The notes below the pieces were generated by a model. It was not told the origin of the DNA. It saw nothing but the letters and a program-made list of their open reading frames with translations, and ran no database searches. From Amnibacterium kyonggiense (GTDB lineage: Bacteria > Actinomycetota > Actinomycetes > Actinomycetales > Microbacteriaceae): a stretch of DNA of 64,000 bases. This document shows positions 45,680-54,435 of the stretch, one piece after another. The position numbers and the translations under genes were made by a program. Each line of letters begins with the position of its first letter. Positions within the stretch are counted from its first letter, which is position 1. The stretch lies in NCBI RefSeq assembly GCF_004364555.1, contig NZ_SOAM01000001.1, forward strand, positions 1,302,001-1,366,000, read 5' to 3'.

Positions 45680-47005
45680 GTGAGCGCCTACGTGTCCGTC
45701 CTCGACCTGTTCTCGATCGGCATCGGTCCGTCGAGCTCGCACACGGTCGGGCCGATGCGCGCAGCGAAGGCGTTCGTGACCGCGATCGGTGCCGACCTGG
45801 AGCGGGTGGAGCGCGTCCGCGTGCGGCTCTACGGCTCCCTCGGTGCGACCGGGGCCGGGCACGGCACGCCCGGCGCGATCGTCGCCGGGCTCGAGGGGCA
45901 CGACCCCGAGACCTGCCCACCGGCGCTGCTGCGCGAGGAGTGGGCGCGCGTCGGCGACGGCGGCGTCGTCCTGCTCGCCGGGACGCACCCGGTGGTCCTC
46001 GCGCAGGCGGACGTCGAGCTCGCGCCGCTGACCCGGCTCGAGCGGCACACGAACGGGATGCGGTTCACCGCGCTCGACGCGGCGGGGGAGGACGTCCGCG
46101 CGCTGACCTTCTACTCGATCGGCGGCGGCTTCATCGAGGGCGAGACCGAGCGCGCCCACCCCGAGCGGCCGGTGCCCTTCCCGTACGCGACGGCGACCGA
46201 GCTGCTCGCGACCTGCCGGGATCGGGGGATGACGATCGCGGAGGTGGCGCTCGCGAACGAGGCGGCGCTCGGCGACCGTGGGGCGGCCCTCGCCGGCATC
46301 GACGCGATCTGGGCCGCGATGCGGGGATGCATCGAGGGCGGCATGTCCGAGGAGGGCGTGCTCCCGGGATCGCTCGGTGTGCGGCGCCGCGCGGCGGCCC
46401 TCCGGCGGCGGCTCGCCGAGCGCGCCGTGCCGCTGGAGTCGGAGGAGTGGCTGCACGCGTACGCGCTCGCGGTGAACGAGCAGAACGCGGCGGGGGAGCG
46501 GGTCGTCACCGCGCCGACGAACGGCGCGGCCGGCATCGTGCCCGCGGTGCTGATGCACCTCGGGAGCGACCGGGTCGCGGAGTACCTGCTCACGGCGACG
46601 GCGATCGGCTCGGTCATCGCGGCGAACGCGTCGATCTCCGGCGCGGAGGCCGGCTGCCAGGGCGAGGTCGGCTCCGCCTGCGCGATGGCGGCGGCCGGCG
46701 CGACCGCGGTGCTCGGCGGCACGCCGGAGCAGATCGAGAACGCGGCGGAGATCGCGCTCGAGCACAACCTCGGCCTCACCTGCGACCCGGTCGGCGGCCT
46801 GGTGCAGGTGCCCTGCATCGAGCGGAACGCGGTCGGCGCCTCCCGCGCCGTCACGGCCGCACGCATGGCGCTCTACGGTGACGGCCGCCATGTCGTCTCG
46901 CTCGACACCTGCATCGAGACGATGCGGCAGACCGGCGCCGACATGAGCACGAAGTACAAGGAGACCTCGACGGGCGGCCTCGCCGTCAACGTCGTCGAGT
47001 GCTGA
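45680..47005 (+). CDS. sdaA: L-serine ammonia-lyase (iron-sulfur)
   Basis: This 441-residue enzyme deaminates serine to pyruvate and ammonia. The N-terminal beta domain begins [20 protein letters not shown]. The alpha domain has [12 protein letters not shown] and the three cluster cysteines in SACAMAAAG (or GCQGEVG), LTCDPVGGL and [13 protein letters not shown] 45680 is preferred because the only SD (GGAGG, 45661-45665) overlaps the alternative GTG at 45665. It ends as [15 protein letters not shown], as in other SdaA proteins. It works with Ald and PEPCK in amino-acid and pyruvate carbon flow. Confidence 0.95.
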   Translation: MSAYVSVLDLFSIGIGPSSSHTVGPMRAAKAFVTAIGADLERVERVRVRLYGSLGATGAGHGTPGAIVAGLEGHDPETCPPALLREEWARVGDGGVVLLAGTHPVVLAQADVELAPLTRLERHTNGMRFTALDAAGEDVRALTFYSIGGGFIEGETERAHPERPVPFPYATATELLATCRDRGMTIAEVALANEAALGDRGAALAGIDAIWAAMRGCIEGGMSEEGVLPGSLGVRRRAAALRRRLAERAVPLESEEWLHAYALAVNEQNAAGERVVTAPTNGAAGIVPAVLMHLGSDRVAEYLLTATAIGSVIAANASISGAEAGCQGEVGSACAMAAAGATAVLGGTPEQIENAAEIALEHNLGLTCDPVGGLVQVPCIERNAVGASRAVTAARMALYGDGRHVVSLDTCIETMRQTGADMSTKYKETSTGGLAVNVVEC

Positions 47006-47008
47006 GCC

Positions 47009-48322
47009 TCAGTCGACCTCCCACGGCTGCTCGGGCAGCCGCCGGTAGTGGTCGGGCACGACGCGCGGCGGCGTGGTGCGGCGGCGCTCGCGGCGGACGA
47101 CGGGCTCGACCGGCGTCGCCGCCACCGGCTGCGCGCCCGCGACGACGAGCGCGCCGATCGCCGTCGTGATCGGCATGGCCAGGACGAGCGCGATGCCGCC
47201 GACGAGCGTCCGCACGATCTCCTCCGCCACGTTCTCGGCGGTCAGCAGATCGGCGGGTGCGCCGCCGTAGAGCTGCACGGCGACGAGGAGCACCAGGGCC
47301 GTGCCGAGATAGGCGAAGACCAGGGTGTAGACCGTCGAGGCGACGTGGTCGCGGCCGATGCGCATCGCCCGGCCGAAGAGGGCGAGCCGGGAGAGGGAGG
47401 GCGACGCCTCCCGCAGCTCCCACAGCGCGGAGACCTGCGTGATCGTGACGTCGTTCAACGTGCCGAGGCCCGCGAGGATCACGGAGGCCACGACGAGCTG
47501 CTGCACGCTGATCCACGGCACGTTGAACGTGAGCAGCCCCGCCGACTCGTCGCCGAGCCCGGCGAGGCGCGAGCCGATCACCCCGAGCCACGCGAAGGCC
47601 GTCGAGACGCCCATCCCGAGCAGCGCGCCGACCACCGCGACCGCCGTGCGCATCGAGATCCCGTGCGTCGCGAAGAGCATCACGATGAGGATCAGGGCGC
47701 CCGCGGCCACGGTCACCGCGATCGGCGGGCGCCCGCTCAGCAGGGCGGGCAGCAGGTACGCGACCACCACGGCGACGGCGAAGCCGAGGCTCACGAGCGC
47801 CATGAGTCCGCGGCGCCACGCCACCAGGACGACGAGCACGGCGAAGAGGACCGCGAGCCACAGCATCGAGCCGCCGCGATCCGCCCGGTAGAACGAGTAG
47901 TCGTCGCCCTGCCCGCCGGAGACCGCGGCGGTGTCGAGCAGGAGGACGTGGTCCCCGGGCCGCAGCCCGGTGCCGATGACGTCGGGCGTCAGGTCGATGG
48001 CGACGTGGGCGCCGACGGCCCGGCAGTCGAGCAACGTCGCGATCGACGGACCGCAGGCCAGCGTCGTGTCGACGTCCTTGCCGTCGCAGGCGGTGCGCAC
48101 GCTCGTCAGCTCCGCGTGGACGACGGTGACGCCCTTCGCCACGACGGGCACCAGGCCCTGCACGTGGTGGGCGCGCTGCTCGTCCGGCCACCAGTGCCAG
48201 ACGCCGAGCAGCGCGGCGAGTCCGCTCGCCACGATGAGCGCGACCACCGCGATGCGCGGCCCCCTGCCGATGCGGAGGCCGGCGCCGTCGTGCCCGTGCG
48301 CATGCGTGTGCCCAGCCCCCAC
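47009..48322 (-). CDS. YibE/F-like integral membrane protein
   Basis: This 437-residue protein has a His-rich N-terminus (GHTHAHGHDG) that could bind metal, a first helix at about 22-42, and an extracytoplasmic domain (about 45-150) with three Cys. About seven helices follow (150-395): WLAVLFAVLVVLVAWRRGLM, AVTVAAGALILIVMLFATHG and LNDVTITQVSALWEL, the latter typical of YibE/F. The tail is basic and Pro-rich. The function of the family is unknown. GTG 48322 has TACGGT 6 nt upstream (leaderless). Downstream of ald on the same strand. Confidence 0.92.
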   Translation of the reverse strand: MGAGHTHAHGHDGAGLRIGRGPRIAVVALIVASGLAALLGVWHWWPDEQRAHHVQGLVPVVAKGVTVVHAELTSVRTACDGKDVDTTLACGPSIATLLDCRAVGAHVAIDLTPDVIGTGLRPGDHVLLLDTAAVSGGQGDDYSFYRADRGGSMLWLAVLFAVLVVLVAWRRGLMALVSLGFAVAVVVAYLLPALLSGRPPIAVTVAAGALILIVMLFATHGISMRTAVAVVGALLGMGVSTAFAWLGVIGSRLAGLGDESAGLLTFNVPWISVQQLVVASVILAGLGTLNDVTITQVSALWELREASPSLSRLALFGRAMRIGRDHVASTVYTLVFAYLGTALVLLVAVQLYGGAPADLLTAENVAEEIVRTLVGGIALVLAMPITTAIGALVVAGAQPVAATPVEPVVRRERRRTTPPRVVPDHYRRLPEQPWEVD

Positions 48323-48328
48323 GCGTTC

Positions 48329-48334
48329 ACCGTA
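48329..48334 (-). promoter_or_regulatory. -10 element TACGGT of the yibE/F-like gene (leaderless)
   Basis: On the minus strand TACGGT precedes GTG 48322 by 6 nt; no SD is present. Confidence 0.55.
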
Positions 48335-48376
48335 GGACGGGGTGCCGCAACCGAGCGTGATCGCCCGGCGCCGCGC

Positions 48377-49471
48377 TCAGGCGGCGACGAGACCGAGCGC
48401 CGCGGCCACGCCCGCATTGGTGACCGAGCCGGCCCGGGTGTTGAGCCCGGCGGCGAGGGCGGGGGAGGCGGCGAGGGCGTCCTCCGCGCCGGCGTCCGCG
48501 AGGGCGAGCAGGTAGGGGAGCGTCGCGTTCGTCAGCGCGCGCGTCGACGTCTCGGGCACCGCGCCGGGCATGTTCGCGACGCAGTAGTAGACGGAGTCGT
48601 GGACGGCGAAGGTCGGGTCGTCGTGCGTCGTCGGGTGCGAGCCCTCGAAGCAGCCGCCCTGGTCGATCGCGATGTCGACGAGCACGCTGCCCGGCTTCAT
48701 CCCGGCGACCATCTCGTCGGTCACGAGCTTCGGCGCGGCCGCGCCGGGGATCAGCACCGAACCGATGACGAGGTCGGCGTCGCTGAGCTGCGCCGCGATC
48801 TCATACGGAGAGGACGCGCGGGTCTGCACGCGGCCGCCGAACTGGATCTCGAGCGCGCGGAGGCGGGGGATGGAGACGTCGATGACGGTCACGTCCGCGC
48901 CCATGCCGAGCGCGTTCGCCGCCGCGTGCTCGCCGGCGACGCCGCCGCCGATGACGACCACGCGCGCCTTCGGCGTCCCCGGCACCCCGCCGAGCAGCAC
49001 GCCGCGCCCGCCCGCGGCCGCCATCAGGTGGTACCCGCCGACCTGGATCGACAGGCGCCCCGCGACCTCGCTCATCGGCGACAGCAGCGGGAGGCTGCGG
49101 TCGGGCAGCTGCACGGTCTCGTAGGCGATCGCGGTGGTGCGGGCTGCGAGCAGCGCCTCCGTCAGCGGCCGGTCCGCGGCGAGGTGGAGGTACGCGAAGA
49201 GCGCCTGGTCCTCCCGCAGGTGCCGGTACTCGGCGGCGACCGGCTCCTTCACCTTGACGAGCAGGTCGGCGGCGCCCCAGACGGCGTCCGCGTCGGGGAC
49301 GATCGTCGCGCCGGCTGCGGCGAAGTCCTCGTCGAGGATGCGGGAGCCGAGCCCCGCGCCGGCCTGCACCAGCACCTCGTGGCCGCGGCCCGCGAGCGAG
49401 TGCACGCCCGCCGGGGTGATGGCGACGCGGTTCTCGTTGTTCTTGATCTCCGTGGGGATGCCGACGCGCAT
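48377..49471 (-). CDS. ald: Alanine dehydrogenase
   Basis: This 364-residue NAD enzyme interconverts L-alanine and pyruvate. It starts MRVGIPTEIKNNENRVAITP, with catalytic Lys in LLVKVKEPV, His in FAYLHLAADR, Rossmann site VVVIGGGVAGEHAA, and Asp in VDIAIDQGGC with its metal-free HPTTHDDPTF loop. ATG 49471 matches the family start; the longer frame to 49507 enters the operator. It is divergent from an Lrp/AsnC regulator, the usual arrangement for ald (AldR-like). Confidence 0.96.
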   Translation of the reverse strand: MRVGIPTEIKNNENRVAITPAGVHSLAGRGHEVLVQAGAGLGSRILDEDFAAAGATIVPDADAVWGAADLLVKVKEPVAAEYRHLREDQALFAYLHLAADRPLTEALLAARTTAIAYETVQLPDRSLPLLSPMSEVAGRLSIQVGGYHLMAAAGGRGVLLGGVPGTPKARVVVIGGGVAGEHAAANALGMGADVTVIDVSIPRLRALEIQFGGRVQTRASSPYEIAAQLSDADLVIGSVLIPGAAAPKLVTDEMVAGMKPGSVLVDIAIDQGGCFEGSHPTTHDDPTFAVHDSVYYCVANMPGAVPETSTRALTNATLPYLLALADAGAEDALAASPALAAGLNTRAGSVTNAGVAAALGLVAA

Positions 49472-49508
49472 GGCTCGATTCTGGAGATCGGTCGGTGGAC
49501 GCGCCACA

Positions 49509-49528
49509 TCTTCGAAGAGTCTTCGGAG
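49509..49528. promoter_or_regulatory. Tandem operator in the ald-lrp intergenic region
   Basis: The perfect 10-bp palindrome TCTTCGAAGA (49509-49518) is followed after one base by a second imperfect copy TCTTCGGAGG (49520-49529). The 11-bp repeat period, one helical turn, suits a multimeric Lrp-type protein. Confidence 0.6.
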
Positions 49529-49545
49529 GCGAGTACGATGCGCGA

Positions 49546-50070
49546 ATGGATCGATCGGACGACGGCGCCGTGGTCCGAGCGGTGTCGAAGGACGTTCGCG
49601 GTCCCGGGGGACTCGACGACCTCGACCGCCGGATCCTCGAGGTCCTGCGCGACGACGCGCGGATGTCCAACGCCGAGCTCGCGGCCGCGGTGGGCGTTGC
49701 GCCCTCGACCGCGCACGTCCGCCTCCGGTCGCTGCGGGAGCGCGGCGTCATCTCCGGATTCGTGACGAGCGTCGACCAGCGCCGGCTGGGCCGGGGCCTG
49801 CAGGCGCTCGTGCACGTCGGCCTCCGGCCCGGCGCCAGGCGGGCGAGCATCGAGGATTTCGCACGCGAGATCCGCGGGCTGCCCCAGGTGCTGCAGGTGT
49901 TCTTCCTCGGCGGCGTCGACGACTTCATCGTCCACGTGGCCGTGAGCGACTCGTCCGCGCTCCGGGCTTTCGTCGTCGACCACCTGTCGTCGAAGCCGAC
50001 GGTCGCCTCGACGACCACGAGCATCGTCTTCGACTACTACCGGAACGGCGTCGCGGCGTCGTTCGGCTGA
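49546..50070 (+). CDS. Lrp/AsnC-family transcriptional regulator (probable ald regulator)
   Basis: This 174-residue protein has an N-terminal HTH (DDLDRRILEVLRDDARMSNA, then ELAAAVGVAPSTAHVRLRSL) and a RAM effector domain (VLQVFFLGGVDDFIVHVAVS). ATG 49546 is preferred over GTG 49495, which would put the tandem operator inside the coding region. Family members bind amino acids such as alanine and form octamers. Divergence from ald points to control of alanine catabolism (inference from context and family). Confidence 0.93.
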   Translation: MDRSDDGAVVRAVSKDVRGPGGLDDLDRRILEVLRDDARMSNAELAAAVGVAPSTAHVRLRSLRERGVISGFVTSVDQRRLGRGLQALVHVGLRPGARRASIEDFAREIRGLPQVLQVFFLGGVDDFIVHVAVSDSSALRAFVVDHLSSKPTVASTTTSIVFDYYRNGVAASFG

Positions 50071-50088
50071 CGACGCCGCGACGGCCGG

Positions 50089-51087
50089 TCAGGACGCGGC
50101 GAGCAGCTCGAGCGTGTCGACGACGCGGTTCGAGAAGCCCCACTCGTTGTCGTACCAGGCGACGACCTTCACGTGCTTCCCGTCGGCGCGCGTGAGCGCG
50201 GAGTCGAAGATCGACGACGCCGGGTTCCCGACGATGTCGGAGGAGACGAGTGCGTCCTCCGAGTACTCGAGGACCCCGGCGAGCGGGCCCGCTGCGGCCG
50301 TGCGGTACGCGTCGAGCACCTGCTCGCGGGTCACGTCGCGCGCGACCGCCGCGTTCAGCTCGACGATGGAACCGACCGGTACGGGCACCCGGATGGAGTC
50401 GCCGGCCAGCTTCCCGTCGAGGCGCGGCAGCACGAGCCCGATCGCCTTCGCGGCGCCGGTCGTGGTCGGCACGATGTTCACGCCGGCCGCGCGGGCGCGG
50501 CGCGGGTCGCGGTGCGGGCCGTCCTGCAGGTTCTGCTCCTGCGTGTACGCGTGCACGGTCGTCATGAACGCGTGCTCGATGCCGGCCAGGTCGTCGAGCA
50601 CGGCGGCGAGCGGCGCGAGCGCGTTCGTGGTGCAGGAGGCGTTCGACACGATCCTGTGCGCGGCGGCGTCGTACGCGGCCGTGTTCACGCCGTAGGCGAT
50701 CGTGACGTCCGCGCCGTCGGCGGGCGCGCTGACGAGCACGCGCTCCGCCCCCGCGTCGAGGTGCGCCTTCGCGGCACCCGCAGCCGTGAAGCGTCCCGTC
50801 GACTCGAGCACGATGTCGACGCCGAGCTCCGCCCAGGGCAGGTCCGCCGGGTCGCGCTCGGCGAGCACGCGGATGCGGCGGCCGTCGACGACGAGCGCGT
50901 CGCCGTCCACGGAGACGGGGCGGCCGAGCCGGCCGGCGGTCGAGTCGAAGGCGAGCAGGCGCGCGAGGGCGGCGGGCTCGGTCAGGTCGTTCACGGCGAC
51001 GACCTCGAGGTCGCTGCCGCGCTCGAGCAGGGCGCGGAGCGTGTTGCGGCCGATCCGGCCGAAGCCGTTGATGGCGATGCGGGTCAT
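50089..51087 (-). CDS. gap: Glyceraldehyde-3-phosphate dehydrogenase, type I
   Basis: This 332-residue glycolytic enzyme has NAD-site INGFGRIGRN and VNDL (Asp34, favouring NAD over NADP), the catalytic Cys152 in SNASCTTNALAPL, HAFMTTVHAYTQEQ, and DNEWGFSNRVVD near the end. The length is normal. GAAAGGACCCTCC precedes ATG 51087. It is not next to pgk or tpi, so it is probably a second, separately placed gap copy (inference). Confidence 0.96.
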   Translation of the reverse strand: MTRIAINGFGRIGRNTLRALLERGSDLEVVAVNDLTEPAALARLLAFDSTAGRLGRPVSVDGDALVVDGRRIRVLAERDPADLPWAELGVDIVLESTGRFTAAGAAKAHLDAGAERVLVSAPADGADVTIAYGVNTAAYDAAAHRIVSNASCTTNALAPLAAVLDDLAGIEHAFMTTVHAYTQEQNLQDGPHRDPRRARAAGVNIVPTTTGAAKAIGLVLPRLDGKLAGDSIRVPVPVGSIVELNAAVARDVTREQVLDAYRTAAAGPLAGVLEYSEDALVSSDIVGNPASSIFDSALTRADGKHVKVVAWYDNEWGFSNRVVDTLELLAAS

Positions 51088-51189
51088 GGAGGGTCCTTTC
51101 GTCCGCCCGCCAGGCTCGTCGCGGCGGCGGGCGCCGACCAGTGGCTGCCGGGACAGGGATCGAAAGGATCGCGCCAGGCTCGTTCCACC

Positions 51190-51262
51190 GATCAGGACGA
51201 AACGGCGGACACGCCGTCCCCAGCGTCGACGCACTCGGCGTGTCGGTCGTTCCGTCCTGATC
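51190..51262. repeat. Long imperfect intergenic hairpin upstream of gap
   Basis: The 27-nt arms at 51190-51216 (from GATCAGGACGAAACGGCGG) and 51236-51262 pair at 24 positions, with a 19-nt loop that itself contains GCGTCGACGC. It lies downstream of the GlxA gene and upstream of gap, the same strand arrangement as the hairpin at 38640. Confidence 0.8.
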
Positions 51263-51269
51263 CGTGCAA

Positions 51270-52226
51270 TCAGTCGGACGGGGTGAACGTCCGCCGGTAC
51301 TCGGTGGGCGTCGTGCCGAGCACGCGCTGGAAGTGCAGCCGGCGGTTCGTCGCCGTGCCGAGCCCGACGTCGGCGGCGATCTGCTCGACGTTCCGCTCGC
51401 TCGCCTCGAGCAGCTCCCGCGCCATGTCGACGCGGGCGCGCATGACCCACTCCATCGGCGTGGTCCCGGTGTCCTCCGCGAAGCGGCGGGAGAACGTCCG
51501 CGGCGACACGGCCGCGTGTCGGGCGAGCACCGCGAGGTCGAGCGGCTCCGCGAGGTGCCGGAGCGTCCATTCGCGCGTCGCGGCGAAGCGCTCGCCGAGC
51601 GGCTCGGGCACGCTCCGTGGCGCGTACTGCGCCTGCCCGCCGCTTCGGTACGGCGCCGCGACGAGCCGCCGCGCGGCGTGGTTCGAGGCCGCGACGCCGA
51701 GGTCCGACCGGAGGATGTGGAGGCAGAGGTCGATGCCGGACGCCGCGCCCGCGGACGTGAGCACCGGGCCCTCGTCGACGAAGAGGACGCGCTCGTCGAC
51801 GCGGATCGCGGGGTACCGGGCGGCCAGGGCCCGCGTGTAGTGCCAGTGCGTCGTCGCCCGCCGCCCGTCGAGCAGGCCGGTCGCGGCGAGCGCGAACGCG
51901 CCCGTGGAGATCGCCGCCAGTCGCGCCCCGCGCTCGGAGGCGGCCAGCAGCGCGTCGAGCACCGCGCGCGGCGGATCCTCCCGGTCCGGGTGCCGGTACC
52001 CGGGGACGAAGACGAGGTCCGCCCACTCGAGCGCCTCGAGCCCGGAGGACACCGAGTAGGCCAGTCCGTCCCCGCCCGCCACCAGCCCGGCCGCCGCCCC
52101 GCAGACGCGGACCTCGTACGGCATGCTCGGCCGGGTCGTGAAGACCTGCGCCGGGATGCCGACGTCGAGCGGCTTCGCGCCCTCGAGCACGAGTACGGCG
52201 ACCCGGCGGAGGCGTGGAGCGGCCAT
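51270..52226 (-). CDS. GlxA-family transcriptional regulator (DJ-1/PfpI + AraC HTH)
   Basis: This 318-residue regulator has a DJ-1/PfpI domain (VAVLVLEGAKPLDVGIPAQV) in which the elbow Cys is replaced by Ser (AISTGAFALAATG), unlike the GlxA at 12155. The C-terminal AraC domain has LDLAVLARHAAVSPRTFSRR and VEQIAADVGLGTATNRRLH. ATG 52226 has TAGCGT 7 nt upstream and no SD. It lies 17 bp after the SDR gene on the same strand, a possible target or partner. Confidence 0.92.
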   Translation of the reverse strand: MAAPRLRRVAVLVLEGAKPLDVGIPAQVFTTRPSMPYEVRVCGAAAGLVAGGDGLAYSVSSGLEALEWADLVFVPGYRHPDREDPPRAVLDALLAASERGARLAAISTGAFALAATGLLDGRRATTHWHYTRALAARYPAIRVDERVLFVDEGPVLTSAGAASGIDLCLHILRSDLGVAASNHAARRLVAAPYRSGGQAQYAPRSVPEPLGERFAATREWTLRHLAEPLDLAVLARHAAVSPRTFSRRFAEDTGTTPMEWVMRARVDMARELLEASERNVEQIAADVGLGTATNRRLHFQRVLGTTPTEYRRTFTPSD

Positions 52227-52233
52227 GCCGGGA

Positions 52234-52239
52234 ACGCTA
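52234..52239 (-). promoter_or_regulatory. -10 element TAGCGT of the second GlxA gene (leaderless)
   Basis: On the minus strand TAGCGT (52239-52234) lies 7 nt before ATG 52226. Confidence 0.55.
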
Positions 52240-52243
52240 GGGC

Positions 52244-53119
52244 TCAGACCGTGGCCCGCGCATCCGTGAGCTCCTCCGACAGCGTCCACAGGCGGCCGGC
52301 GGTCTCCGGGTCGCGGGCGGCCCTCGACCGCCCGATCACCTCCGCGCCGCCCCGCATGTGCAGGAGGTGCTGCGGGCCGATGAAGGTGTCGCCCGGCACG
52401 TCCTCCGTCAGCGCGAAGAGCGTCGGCAGGGCGCCGTGTGCCGAGTCCTGGCCGAGGCGCGGCAGGAGCACGTCCCAGACCGACCGGCCGCGATCGGCGT
52501 CGGTCGTGTAGATCGGCGTCACCACGAGCCCCGGGTGGACGGCGAGCGCCCGCACCGCCGACCCGGCGGCGCGCAGGCGTCGGTGGAGCTCGGTGGTGAA
52601 CAGGAGGTTCGCGCGCTTCGAGTCGTTGTACGCGCGGCTGCCGGCGAACGGGCGCCGCTCCCAGTTCAGGTCGTCGAGGTCGAGGCGGGAGGCGCGCTCG
52701 GCCTGCGACGCGACCGTCACGACCCGGCCCGTGATGCTCGGCAGGAGCAGCGTCGTGAGCGCGAAGTGGCCGAGGTGGTTCGTGCCGATCGTCGCCTCGA
52801 ACCCGTCGATGGTGCGGCTGAGGCGGCTCTCCGACACCCCGGCGTTGTTCACGAGGGCGTGGATCGGCCCGGACCAGTCGTCCGCGAATGCGCGAATCGA
52901 GGCGAGGTCGCCGAGGTCGAGCCGGCGGACCTCCGTGGAGCCGCCGATGCGGTCGGCGACGGTGCGGACCTTGTCGGGGTTCCTGGCGGCGAGCACGACG
53001 TGCGCGCCGGCGGCGGCGAGCGCCGCGGCGGTGGCCTCGCCGATGCCGCTCGTGGCGCCGGTGATCACGACGGTGCGGTCGGCGAGGTCGGACAGGCGGG
53101 TGGGGGAGTAGTCGCTCAC
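52244..53119 (-). CDS. SDR-family oxidoreductase (retinol-dehydrogenase-like)
   Basis: This 291-residue SDR has nucleotide site VVITGATSGIGEATAAAL, NNAG in HALVNNAGVS, catalytic Ser in VTVASQAE and YxxxK in AYNDSKRANLL. Longer than core SDRs because of the C-terminal lobe, as in WWOX/retinol-dehydrogenase-like forms. The start is GTG 53119, with TACTTT 6 nt upstream (leaderless). It is divergent from a TetR repressor with a perfect palindrome between them. Confidence 0.93.
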   Translation of the reverse strand: MSDYSPTRLSDLADRTVVITGATSGIGEATAAALAAAGAHVVLAARNPDKVRTVADRIGGSTEVRRLDLGDLASIRAFADDWSGPIHALVNNAGVSESRLSRTIDGFEATIGTNHLGHFALTTLLLPSITGRVVTVASQAERASRLDLDDLNWERRPFAGSRAYNDSKRANLLFTTELHRRLRAAGSAVRALAVHPGLVVTPIYTTDADRGRSVWDVLLPRLGQDSAHGALPTLFALTEDVPGDTFIGPQHLLHMRGGAEVIGRSRAARDPETAGRLWTLSEELTDARATV

Positions 53120-53125
53120 GGCCCC

Positions 53126-53131
53126 AAAGTA
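53126..53131 (-). promoter_or_regulatory. -10 element TACTTT of the SDR gene (leaderless)
   Basis: On the minus strand TACTTT (53131-53126) lies 6 nt before GTG 53119, next to the repressor palindrome at 53138. Confidence 0.6.
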
Positions 53132-53137
53132 GGCGCC

Positions 53138-53152
53138 GACAACATTGTTGTC
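53138..53152. promoter_or_regulatory. TetR operator GACAACATTGTTGTC
   Basis: A perfect 15-bp palindrome (7-bp arms, one central base) between the divergent SDR and TetR promoters. It would cover the SDR spacer and the TTGTCA -35 of the TetR gene. Confidence 0.8.
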
Positions 53153-53168
53153 AACGACTACATCGCGG

Positions 53169-53174
53169 TACCCT
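53169..53174 (+). promoter_or_regulatory. -10 element TACCCT of the TetR gene (leaderless)
   Basis: TACCCT lies 6 nt before GTG 53181 with no SD; TTGTCA (53148-53153) upstream is the -35 candidate. Confidence 0.5.
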
Positions 53175-53180
53175 CGAGGC

Positions 53181-53744
53181 GTGGACCGCAGCTACCACCA
53201 CGGCGCGCTCCGCGAGGCGCTGCTCGAGGAGGGCCGGCGCGTGCTCGCGGAGGACGGCGTCGACGCGGTCACGCTGCGCGAGCTCGCGCGGCGCACCGGC
53301 GTGAGCCACGCGGCGCCGAGCCGCCACTTCGCGGACCGCGACGCGCTGCTCGACGGCCTTCGCGCGACCGGGTTCGACGAGCTCACGGCGACGCTCGCGG
53401 ACGCCGCGGCGCGCGAGGACCCCCGAGCCCGGCTGCGCGCCTACGCGGGCGGCTTCGTCGCCTTCGTGCTCGCGAACGGCCCGCTCGCCGCGTTGATGCT
53501 GTCGCACAAGCCGACCGGCTCCGCCTCCGCGGGGGACGAGGCGGCGATGCGGTTCTTCGCGCTCGGCGCGCGCCTCGTCGAGGACGCGCCCTCGGCGACC
53601 CGGGCGACGCTGCCGTACCTGATCGCTGGAACGTTCGAGGGGCTCGCTGCGCTCGTCGCGTCCGGTCGGCTGGCCGCGGACCGGGTCGACGCGGTGCTCG
53701 ACGACGCGGTCGACATGCTGCTGCCGCGGTTCGCCCCGGGCTGA
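53181..53744 (+). CDS. TetR-family repressor (TetR_C_33-like)
   Basis: This 187-residue protein has VDRSYHHGALREALLEEGRR and an HTH with TLRELARRTGVSHAAPSRHF. The ligand domain has YAGGFVAFVLANGPLAALML. GTG 53181 is chosen because the longer frame (53145) would begin inside the operator and promoter. Its likely target is the divergent SDR gene and itself, via the palindrome at 53138. Confidence 0.93.
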   Translation: MDRSYHHGALREALLEEGRRVLAEDGVDAVTLRELARRTGVSHAAPSRHFADRDALLDGLRATGFDELTATLADAAAREDPRARLRAYAGGFVAFVLANGPLAALMLSHKPTGSASAGDEAAMRFFALGARLVEDAPSATRATLPYLIAGTFEGLAALVASGRLAADRVDAVLDDAVDMLLPRFAPG

Positions 53745-53808
53745 TCCGCGCCGCCCGGATCAGGTGCGCCGCGTAGCGTGGACGCTCCCGCATCGACTTC
53801 AGGACCGC

Positions 53809-54435
53809 GTGAGACCCGTGCCGAGACGACGAGACCAGGACAGCAGGCTCGAGGCCGCCCGCTACGCCGCCGAGCAGGCGCTGCCGCCGGAGCTCCGCGG
53901 CGACGACGAGGACGAGCCGGTCGACCGCGGGCAGGTCAGCGCGGACGACCGCGCGATGGCCGTCGAGATCGCCATCCAGCAGGCGATGCGCGCGGGCGAG
54001 TTCGAGAACCTGCCCGGCGCTGGCAAACCCCTCACCGGCCTCGACGGCGTCCGCGACCCGAACTGGTGGATCCGCCGCAAGATCGAGCGCGAGAACCTCA
54101 CCGGCCTCGGGCCGCCCGCGCTGACCCTCCGCACGGAGGACGCCGAACTCGACGACCGGCTCGACGTCCTGCACACGGAGGCGCAGGTGCGGGAGGTGCT
54201 CGAGGACTTCAATCGGCGCGTCAAGCAGGCGCGCATGCAGCTCCTCGGCGGTCCGCCCGTCATCACCCGGCCCCGCGACGTGGACGACCAGGTCGCCGCC
54301 TGGCGCGAGCGCAAGACCGTGCAGCGCATCGCTCGGGAGCGGATCCTCGCCGAGCAGCGCGAGCGGGAGGCGGCGGAGCTCGCTGCGATGACCTGGCGCG
54401 AGCGCCGCCGCGTGCGTCGCGAACGGCGCGCTTGA
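53809..54435 (+). CDS. DUF1992 (DnaJ-homologue-C28-like) domain protein
   Basis: This 208-residue soluble protein has AIQQAMRAGEFENLPGAGKP, the hallmark of DUF1992, then DPNWWIRRKIERENL and a highly charged helical C-terminus (ERILAEQREREAAELAAMTW). No J-domain is present. GTG 53809 has AGGA upstream. The role is unknown, with possible chaperone-related function in the family. Its stop codon overlaps the -35 of the MerR gene. Confidence 0.9.
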   Translation: MRPVPRRRDQDSRLEAARYAAEQALPPELRGDDEDEPVDRGQVSADDRAMAVEIAIQQAMRAGEFENLPGAGKPLTGLDGVRDPNWWIRRKIERENLTGLGPPALTLRTEDAELDDRLDVLHTEAQVREVLEDFNRRVKQARMQLLGGPPVITRPRDVDDQVAAWRERKTVQRIARERILAEQREREAAELAAMTWRERRRVRRERRA

